Made by a program: the position numbers and the translations under genes
Notes under the pieces: model-generated
What the model saw: the letters and a program-made list of their open reading frames with translations, nothing else
Told to the model about the DNA's origin: nothing
Databases searched by the model: none
Assembly: GCA_005805375.1 (NCBI GenBank)
Contig: SYMT01000543.1
Location: 1 to 32,747, forward strand
Source of the DNA: Actinomycetota bacterium
GTDB taxonomy: Bacteria > Armatimonadota > SYMT01
Direction of reading: 5' to 3'
Length of the DNA: 32,747 nucleotides
Shown: one piece after another, positions 8,496-13,817 of the stretch
Layout: each line of letters starts with the position of its first letter
Position numbering within the stretch: the first letter of the stretch is position 1

Positions 8496-9158
8496 CTACT
8501 CGACCGGCGCCGGCGGAGGGCGAAACATCCGCAGGCAGCGAGCAGCCGCCTCCGGATCGCCTTCAACGCGGGCACGGCCGGTACACACGGCTTCTTCGGC
8601 GGACAGTCTGCCTCCGCCGATCGCCAGGAACGTCTCAGCATCCATCGCCATCCGGAGCACCGGCGCCACCGCAGGCCCCGGAAGCACCCGGAGCACGCCG
8701 TTTTCCACCTCCGCATGGAGGCGGCTGCCCCCGAGATCAAACTCGTACGTCTCCGTGACTCCCGCTGCTGCGTCCGCCTGAAACACAAACCGGAGCGCGA
8801 GCAATGCCCACTCCGGCTGAAACAGGTCCTCGGGCCCACCCGTGCCGACAAACTGCAACCCCCAACGGCCCAGAGCGAGAATTGCCGGCTCCAGGCCCCG
8901 CCCCGCGCCGGTCAGTTCGTAGACGGCCGACGCCGCGGGAGGTGGAAGGTAGCCGCGGCGCACCAGACCCTCTTCTTCCAATTCCTTCAGCCGCTGCGAG
9001 AGCAAGTTCGGCCCGATGCCGCGCAGGCCCCCGAGCAGATCACTGAACCGCTTCGGGCCCGGAAGGAGCTCCCGAATCAGCAGGAGGACCCACCGATCCC
9101 CTACCCGATCCAGCGCCCGCGCCACCGCGCAGTGCTGTCCATAATTGCGTCGCGCCAT
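8496..9158 (-). CDS. HxlR family winged-helix transcriptional regulator with C-terminal SCP2-like domain
   Basis: About 220 residues from the ATG at 9158 with AGGGA just upstream; the track start at 9338 adds a leader with no domain character and would cover the putative operator. The N-terminal ~100 residues are an HxlR DNA-binding domain: NYGQHCAVARALDRVGDRW, the helix LLIRELLPGPKRFSDLLGGL, and GPNLLSQRLKELEEEGLV, followed by the wing. The single Cys near residue 9 is where redox-sensing HxlR proteins often have a reactive cysteine. Residues ~120-220 form a beta-rich domain resembling the SCP2-type extension seen in longer HxlR regulators. The inverted repeat at 9189-9208 lies 30 bp upstream and fits autoregulation plus control of divergent genes. 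Confidence 0.88.
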   Translation of the reverse strand: MARRNYGQHCAVARALDRVGDRWVLLLIRELLPGPKRFSDLLGGLRGIGPNLLSQRLKELEEEGLVRRGYLPPPAASAVYELTGAGRGLEPAILALGRWGLQFVGTGGPEDLFQPEWALLALRFVFQADAAAGVTETYEFDLGGSRLHAEVENGVLRVLPGPAVAPVLRMAMDAETFLAIGGGRLSAEEAVCTGRARVEGDPEAAARCLRMFRPPPAPVE

Positions 9159-9188
9159 TGTCCCTGCCCGCGCCACTGCGCGATACTT

Positions 9189-9208
9189 TACTACATGTTT
9201 CTGTAGTA
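9189..9208. promoter_or_regulatory. Putative HxlR operator: 7-bp inverted repeat TACTACA-N6-TGTAGTA
   Basis: TACTACATGTTTCTGTAGTA has perfect 7-bp inverted arms with a 6-bp spacer. It sits in an unusually AT-rich island (about 9183-9230) of an otherwise GC-rich region, 30 bp upstream of the HxlR ATG. On the reverse strand a TATACT hexamer overlaps the repeat and could be a -10 box. HxlR regulators such as YodB bind TACT/AGTA-type inverted repeats, so this is a good operator candidate. Confidence 0.65.
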
Positions 9209-9259
9209 TATGATATATGTTTCTTATCCTGACCCATGCTGTATCCGGAAGGAGCCACC

Positions 9260-9394
9260 ATGACCACTTCGTACTGTCCCCACCCTGTCCCCCCGGACTG
9301 GATTCCGGGCGAGGCGTGCCGCATCGTGGAGGCTCCATCCGAGGAGAATCCGGCGCCTATCCTCGGGCTCCCGACCCCCATCCTGATCGGCTGA
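9260..9394 (+). CDS. Small ORF, 44 aa, hypothetical
   Basis: This ORF is below the length limit of the supplied track. An ATG at 9260 is preceded by a strong Shine-Dalgarno sequence (GGAAGGAG, 6 bp spacing) and runs 44 codons to TGA at 9392-9394. The product begins MTTSYCPHPVPPDWIPGEAC, has two cysteines and many prolines, and ends LGLPTPILIG. It has no signal peptide or membrane helix and I do not recognise it. It lies directly downstream of the AT-rich operator region and divergent from HxlR, the usual place for the regulator's target gene. It could be a real small protein, a leader peptide for the PhyH gene, or the stub of a lost target gene. Confidence 0.4.
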   Translation: MTTSYCPHPVPPDWIPGEACRIVEAPSEENPAPILGLPTPILIG

Positions 9395-9476
9395 TCGGTG
9401 CTCGTCAGCCCGGGACCAGTCGCAATCCGCTGAGCCGGACAGCCTCACCGGGAGCCGCGGGCGAAACTCCTCGGGG

Positions 9477-9494
9477 CCGGTGTGGTCTCACCGG
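9477..9494 (+). repeat. Inverted repeat CCGGTG-N6-CACCGG upstream of PhyH ribosome binding site
   Basis: Six-base perfect arms with a 6-base loop end just before the G-run that serves as ribosome binding site for the PhyH gene. In mRNA it could form a small hairpin next to the Shine-Dalgarno. Short arms in GC-rich DNA make chance occurrence quite possible. Confidence 0.3.
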
Positions 9495-9511
9495 TCGGGG
9501 GGAACAACACC

Positions 9512-10279
9512 GTGGGTTTGACGCAGCATCAGGTGGAGCAGTTCGCGGATCAGGGGTACCTGATCCTGCCCGGTTTGATCGCCGAGGAGCGCCGAACGCG
9601 CTACGTCGCGCTGTTCGACGGACTCGTCGAACGGAGCCGGTCGCTCACGGCCGCCGACGGGGGATTCCACCTCGCCTTCGATGACGCGGGCCAGCCGATT
9701 CCCGGACGCCTGCACAAGGTGCAGGGGGTCGCGGTGGTGGAGCCCCGCGTCCTCGAAATCGCCGCCGAGCCAGGGATAGTTGCGGCGGTCTCGGCGCTGC
9801 TCGGACCGGATCTCGACGTGTTCGGCACCAAGTTCTACCCGATGAACGTGACGGGCGCAACCTCTACCGGCTGGCACCAGGACAACCACTATTTCGGCAC
9901 CCGCTCCGACCGCGTGGTGAGTTGCGCCATCTACTTCCACGATACTGATGCCGCGAACGGCTGCCTCCGCGTGGCGCCGGGAACGCACCGTGCCGGCGAA
10001 CTGGTGCAGCACAAGCGGGGCGACGGGATCTATTCCCACGGGGCGTGGACCCCCGTTGCCGATAGCGATGCAGTGGACGTGGTTTGTCCGGCCGGCACCG
10101 TGGTGCTCTTCTCGGCGAATCTCCTGCACGGCGCCCGCCCCAATTGTTCCGGACGCCCGTCCTACCGCACCGCCTGGCACTACATCCCCGCCGACCTCGA
10201 CCTGGAACTCTTCCGCCGTGGAGAGTACGAAGATCGCCACTGGTTGGGCGCCTGCAAAAGCAGTCGCAGCGAAAATTGA
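9512..10279 (+). CDS. Phytanoyl-CoA dioxygenase (PhyH) family protein
   Basis: About 255 residues from the GTG at 9512, which follows a GGGGGGA motif about 9 bp upstream and gives the usual family N-terminus (GLTQHQVEQFADQGYLIL). The GTG at 9482 in the track would sit inside a small hairpin. PhyH proteins are Fe(II)/2-oxoglutarate-dependent dioxygenases. The iron ligands are visible as WHQDNHYFG (H-x-D) and the distal His in NLLHGARPN, followed by SYRTAWHY with the Arg expected to bind 2-oxoglutarate. The substrate cannot be read from sequence; bacterial members hydroxylate varied secondary metabolites. An SDR epimerase lies downstream after a 208-bp gap holding a decayed copy of that gene's start. 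Confidence 0.88.
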   Translation: MGLTQHQVEQFADQGYLILPGLIAEERRTRYVALFDGLVERSRSLTAADGGFHLAFDDAGQPIPGRLHKVQGVAVVEPRVLEIAAEPGIVAAVSALLGPDLDVFGTKFYPMNVTGATSTGWHQDNHYFGTRSDRVVSCAIYFHDTDAANGCLRVAPGTHRAGELVQHKRGDGIYSHGAWTPVADSDAVDVVCPAGTVVLFSANLLHGARPNCSGRPSYRTAWHYIPADLDLELFRRGEYEDRHWLGACKSSRSEN

Positions 10280-10293
10280 GGCGAGGAGGCGCC

Positions 10294-10430
10294 GCACCGC
10301 GATCTTGAAGGCAGGCGCGTATGGTTCGAATGAGCCAGAACTCACGTGCTGTTCTCTGAAAGACGAGTACGCGCTCCGCCTGACCGATGTTCGGCCGGTT
10401 CAGGAAATCGTCGCGCAGGGGAAGCCGCAA
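10294..10430 (+). pseudogene. Decayed 5' fragment of an SDR epimerase gene, paralogous to the gene downstream
   Basis: In the same frame as the intact epimerase, this stretch encodes AILKAG, a degraded glycine loop, then DEYALRLTDVRPVQEIVAQG. It matches AIYGAGGPVG and DHYTLRLTDVRPIEEIAAQG of the downstream protein. Over 69 bp (10362-10430 against 10569-10637) I count 13 differences, most at third codon positions. The Rossmann glycine motif is destroyed and the rest of the gene is missing, so this looks like the remnant of a second copy. The frame stays open into the intact gene, but no credible start exists for a fusion. Confidence 0.65.
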
Positions 10431-10487
10431 GGAACCCTGCGCTCCACGGCGAACCTATGTGAAACCGTGGGGGAGAGGGAGTTCGGG

Positions 10488-11291
10488 ATGCCGCCAGTTC
10501 TGTCGGGAAAAATCGCCATCTACGGGGCAGGAGGACCGGTCGGGGCCGCTGCCGCCCGTCATCTGCAAGACCATTACACGCTGCGCCTGACCGACGTCCG
10601 GCCCATTGAGGAGATCGCTGCGCAGGGGAAGCCGCAGTCGCCCGGCGCACCGGTGCCGGAGGTCCTGCCGGCGCCGCACGAGTGCCGCGTGGTGGATGTG
10701 TCCGACTACGGCCAGGTACTGGAATCCGCCCGGGGCATGGACGCCCTCATCAACGTGACCGTGGTCCGGCCACACCTCACGCCTGCGTTTCACGTCAACC
10801 TGATCGGCGCGTACAACGTGGCCAAGGCGGCCGCGGAGCTGGGGATTCGGCGTATCATCCACACAGGCCCGTACCACCTGAACCTGAACCACAACGCCGA
10901 TTACTGGTGGGACTACACCGTGCCGGACGAGGTCCCACTGCATCCCGGCAGCGACCTTTACGCCCTGTCCAAGTACCTCGGCGGAGAAGTCACGCGGGAG
11001 ATGGCGGAACGGCTCGGGCTGGAAGTCATCACCTTCCTCTACTGCAATTTCTCCCCCAACGACGGGGGTGACCGGCCGTCCGGCCAGGGCTGCGGCCCGT
11101 TCACCACAGCCTGGGACGACTGCGGCGAGGCGTTCCTGTACGGCCTCCGGGCGCCGGACATGCCGTCATCCTACGAACCATTCTTCATCTGCGCGCCGGC
11201 GCCGCACGGGAAGTACCCGCCGCTCAAAGCGAAACGGCTTCTCGGCTGGGAAGCGCGACACCGGTTTGAACGGCTCTGGACCCGGTGCTGA
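10488..11291 (+). CDS. NAD-dependent epimerase/dehydratase family protein (extended SDR)
   Basis: About 267 residues from the ATG at 10488 (GGGAG about 9 bp upstream); the 447-codon track ORF starts far upstream in the PhyH gene and is not the real start. The N-terminal Rossmann fold is clear: KIAIYGAGGPVGAAAARHL with the G-x-x-G-x-x-G loop, then LRLTDVRP as the second strand and ALINVTVV later. The catalytic Tyr-Lys pair is in DLYALSKYLGGEV (Y-x-x-x-K). The C-terminus (KAKRLLGWEARHRFERLW) is the usual tail of sugar epimerase-like SDRs. The likely role is oxidation/epimerisation or dehydration of a sugar-like substrate with NAD(P). It probably shares a transcript with PhyH. A strong hairpin follows its stop. 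Confidence 0.82.
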   Translation: MPPVLSGKIAIYGAGGPVGAAAARHLQDHYTLRLTDVRPIEEIAAQGKPQSPGAPVPEVLPAPHECRVVDVSDYGQVLESARGMDALINVTVVRPHLTPAFHVNLIGAYNVAKAAAELGIRRIIHTGPYHLNLNHNADYWWDYTVPDEVPLHPGSDLYALSKYLGGEVTREMAERLGLEVITFLYCNFSPNDGGDRPSGQGCGPFTTAWDDCGEAFLYGLRAPDMPSSYEPFFICAPAPHGKYPPLKAKRLLGWEARHRFERLWTRC

Positions 11292-11311
11292 CACCCGCCA
11301 TAGGACTCAGC

Positions 11312-11340
11312 GGAGCGCTCGCGGCTCACGCGAGCGCTCC
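11312..11340 (+). terminator. GC-rich hairpin after epimerase gene, possible terminator
   Basis: GGAGCGCTCGC and GCGAGCGCTCC are perfect 11-bp inverted arms with a 7-base loop, starting 21 bp after the epimerase stop. There is no following T-run, so a classical intrinsic terminator is not shown; it may slow transcription or protect the mRNA end. It lies between two convergent genes and could serve both. Confidence 0.5.
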
Positions 11341-11372
11341 ACACCGCGCCCCCCATCACCCAGTACCCAAGC

Positions 11373-11460
11373 CACGCCGGGCGCCCTCTGGGCGCAGCGA
11401 GTGGTCCCCACCGTACCCGAGGACACGCCGGGCGCCCTCTGGGTGTAGCAAGTGGTCCCA
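11373..11460. repeat. Direct repeat, ~36-bp unit, 51-bp period, two copies
   Basis: CACGCCGGGCGCCCTCTGGG followed by a GCAGCGAGTGGTCCC-like half occurs at 11373 and again at 11424 with three mismatches. It lies in the convergent gap (11292-11521) between the epimerase and the FHA-pseudokinase. No gene or RNA is recognisable in that gap apart from this repeat and the hairpin. Confidence 0.75.
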
Positions 11461-11521
11461 GGGGTGTCGCCGAGGCGAACCAAGCGACCCCGCGCCGGCG
11501 CCCGCCGCAGGAATCAGCTAA

Positions 11522-12880
11522 TTACGCGAGGGCTCCAGCCAGCGCCTCCTGCATCTCCAACGCAGATTGGAAGCGCTTGTCCGGATCCAGTTGCAGCGCC
11601 TGATGGATCACCCGCGCGAGCCCCGCGGCCGTTTGTGGTCGCCAACGAAACACGGGTACGAGATTCCCCTCCAGTACATCACTCACCTCCAGGTGCCCGC
11701 CGGCAACCTCGGCGGGCACGGCGCCGGTCAGCAGCCAGTACAGGGTCGCACCCAGGCCGTAGATGTCCGACCGGCGATCCGCACTCTGAGGATCGGCGAT
11801 GACCTCGGGGGCCAGGAAACCCCAGGTATAGCGGGCCGCGTGCGCGGGCACCGTCTTCAGATTCCGTACCTCGCCGAAGAAACGGCTCTGCCCGAAGTCC
11901 GTCACGAGCACGTCCAGGTTCGGCACATTCCGTATCAAGAGGTTCGATGGTCGAAGATTGCAATGGATTACCCTGCGGCTGTGAGCGTACTGGAGTGCCT
12001 CACACACCTGCACGCCCACCCTCACGACCTCCGCATCGCTGAACAGGTGCCCGCTCATCCGCAGGCCTTCGGCACTCGGTCCATCCACGTACTCCATCAC
12101 GATGCAGAAGTAGTCCCGGGTCGGCGTTCCCCCCAGAAACTGGACGATACGGGGATGGTCCAGCAGGTGCAGCGGAAGAATCCGGCGGAAGACAAGATCG
12201 CCGTACTGGTCACTCGGCATTCCCCGGGCGAGCCCGGATACATACCACACTTTCACGAGACACAGGCCTCCCGTCTGATCCCGGGTCGCCTTCCACACAT
12301 CCACGCCGGTATCGCGGTGGGTCACCAGGCATTCGAGGAATTGGTAACCGGGAATGTCCGGAATTCTCCCCGCGATTTCTTCGGTGTCATGCTGATGCAC
12401 GAGCGCGACGGCCGCCAGCGACGGGTCGTCAAACTGTGCGTGCGAGATTGCGCTCGGAGCCGGGTCGGCTGACTTCGGGAACGGGAGTTCGGAAACAGGC
12501 TGACGGGGCAGCAACTGTGTGAGTGTGATCGGCGCCACAGCCTCGACCGGGGCGACGGCGGGCTCCCCGGCGAGTGAGGGAGCCCACACTTCGAGTTCCG
12601 TGGTCTCACCGATCTGAATGCGATCAAGGTGGGACAGGAGGGAGCCGCGGGTTTGCTCACCGTTGACGAGCGTGCCGTACCGGCTCCCGACATCCAAAAG
12701 ATAGAGACCGATCGGGCGAAGTTCCACCAGGAAGTGACAGCGCGACACACACGGATCATCTCCCACCTGGAGGTGACAGAAAGCCCCACGTCCCACCAGG
12801 AGCTGCTCTCCCGGGGTGAGCTGTGCGCTCGTTCCCTCGCCGGGCCCCTGCCGGATGGTGAGCGTGATCTCCGTCGTCAT
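11522..12880 (-). CDS. FHA domain-protein kinase-like protein, predicted pseudokinase
   Basis: About 452 residues from the ATG at 12880 (GGAGG about 9 bp upstream; the track start at 13036 runs into the preceding gene). Residues ~1-100 are a canonical FHA phosphothreonine-binding domain: LLVGRG, CVSRCHFLVE and SRYGTLVNGE supply the conserved Gly-Arg, Ser-Arg-x-His and Gly-Thr-x-x-Asn. A linker follows, then a Hanks-type kinase fold from ~residue 185. The ATP-binding Lys is present (CLVKVW), as are DFG (TDFGQS) and APE (LAPEV). However, the glycine-rich loop is absent and the catalytic loop reads VIHCNLRPSN where HRDLKPxN is expected, so the catalytic Asp is Asn. It is therefore predicted to be inactive or very weak and to act as a phosphopeptide-reading scaffold. 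No membrane segment. It starts 19 bp after the membrane FHA gene. Confidence 0.88.
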   Translation of the reverse strand: MTTEITLTIRQGPGEGTSAQLTPGEQLLVGRGAFCHLQVGDDPCVSRCHFLVELRPIGLYLLDVGSRYGTLVNGEQTRGSLLSHLDRIQIGETTELEVWAPSLAGEPAVAPVEAVAPITLTQLLPRQPVSELPFPKSADPAPSAISHAQFDDPSLAAVALVHQHDTEEIAGRIPDIPGYQFLECLVTHRDTGVDVWKATRDQTGGLCLVKVWYVSGLARGMPSDQYGDLVFRRILPLHLLDHPRIVQFLGGTPTRDYFCIVMEYVDGPSAEGLRMSGHLFSDAEVVRVGVQVCEALQYAHSRRVIHCNLRPSNLLIRNVPNLDVLVTDFGQSRFFGEVRNLKTVPAHAARYTWGFLAPEVIADPQSADRRSDIYGLGATLYWLLTGAVPAEVAGGHLEVSDVLEGNLVPVFRWRPQTAAGLARVIHQALQLDPDKRFQSALEMQEALAGALA

Positions 12881-12899
12881 AACAACGCGCCTCCGCCGG

Positions 12900-13817
12900 T
12901 CAGGAGGCTGGGCGCCCGTCGTCCTTGGACGGACGCGGCCGGGGAATCGGGCCGGTCTCCCGGGACTGCCAGTTGGGAGGTAGATCCCACTTCTGTGTGA
13001 ATTCGGGGCCGCCCTGGTCCGGAGACAACGGCGCATGGCTGATCAGACCAACCTGGACCAGCGTACGCGGCCCCAGCCGGATCATGCACGGGAAGGTAAG
13101 CTCCTCCTGGTCCCCGCGCCGGAGTTCGCGCGTACCGACGTACGATGCAGGCAGATCCTGCTCCCCGCCCACCTGCACAAAAACGCGCCGCCGTCCCGCA
13201 CGCACGATCTCGGCGTGCCGGCGCAGCACCGTCAGATCGCTGTCGAGGGACACGTGCTGATGCACGGAGAGGCCCCGCCCGATGGTCACCCGCGGTCCTC
13301 GCAGGTCAAACTGCTTGCCCTGGCTCGGTCCGTTGTGGACCAGGAGCCACCCCCAGGGCCGGCGTACACGGTAGATCACATACCCGGTCAGGCCCACGGC
13401 TCCGAGGCCGACGAGCAGCAGGACGACCCCCTGAGTCCAGCCGATCGGCTTGAGCAGGTAGTCCATCCGGCGACTATTGACGAGGAGTTTCCCGTCCGAT
13501 GTGCGCGAAACGGCGCCGGTAACCACTACCTGCCGGCCCATCATCGGGAAGTCCTGATCGGTTTGGACCCAGACCTCGGCGCCATAGTCGTCGCGCAGGG
13601 TGAATACCTTGCGGCCCGCTTGTTCCTCCGCCCGGATCCGTACGCCGGTCCGTCCCTGAACGGTTACTTCGGAGCCCACCCGCGCCGGGAGTTGGTCCAC
13701 CAGAATCGGGGTCTCCCGTCCTCCGCACCCGGCCAATCCGACGCATACCAGGAGCATGACGATCCAACGCAACAGCGCCGGCCCGACCCTCCAGGCTACT
13801 GTGCGTTCACGATGCAT
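12900..13817 (-). CDS. Membrane lipoprotein with OB-fold-like and degenerate FHA domains
   Basis: A 305-residue protein. The N-terminal hydrophobic segment (LLRWIVMLLVCVGLAGCGG) ends in a lipobox LAGC, so it may be a lipoprotein. Residues ~40-120 look like an OB-fold (VGSEVTVQGRTGVRI, FTLRDDYGAEVWVQ, GRQVVVTGAV). A transmembrane helix follows (GVVLLLVGLGAVGLTGYVIY, about 140-160), then an FHA-like domain (QGKQFDLRGPRVTIGRGLSV). In that domain the Gly-Arg is kept, but the conserved Ser of the S-R-x-H signature is Leu (VLRRHAEI), so phosphothreonine binding may be lost. The tail is Pro/Arg-rich. The ATG at 13817 lies inside the end of the preceding gene (22-nt overlap), implying translational coupling. 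The topology would place OB outside and FHA in the cytoplasm. Confidence 0.72.
   Translation of the reverse strand: MHRERTVAWRVGPALLRWIVMLLVCVGLAGCGGRETPILVDQLPARVGSEVTVQGRTGVRIRAEEQAGRKVFTLRDDYGAEVWVQTDQDFPMMGRQVVVTGAVSRTSDGKLLVNSRRMDYLLKPIGWTQGVVLLLVGLGAVGLTGYVIYRVRRPWGWLLVHNGPSQGKQFDLRGPRVTIGRGLSVHQHVSLDSDLTVLRRHAEIVRAGRRRVFVQVGGEQDLPASYVGTRELRRGDQEELTFPCMIRLGPRTLVQVGLISHAPLSPDQGGPEFTQKWDLPPNWQSRETGPIPRPRPSKDDGRPAS

Noticed and set aside
9395-9511. Possible riboswitch upstream of PhyH
   Set aside because: GC-rich sequence with small hairpins, but I could not match conserved cores of cobalamin, SAM, glycine, TPP or cyclic-di-GMP riboswitches.
9948-10487. N-terminal extension of the epimerase ORF
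   Set aside because: It overlaps the well-supported PhyH gene in another frame; the Rossmann fold begins right after the ATG at 10488, and the intervening similarity is a decayed duplicate.
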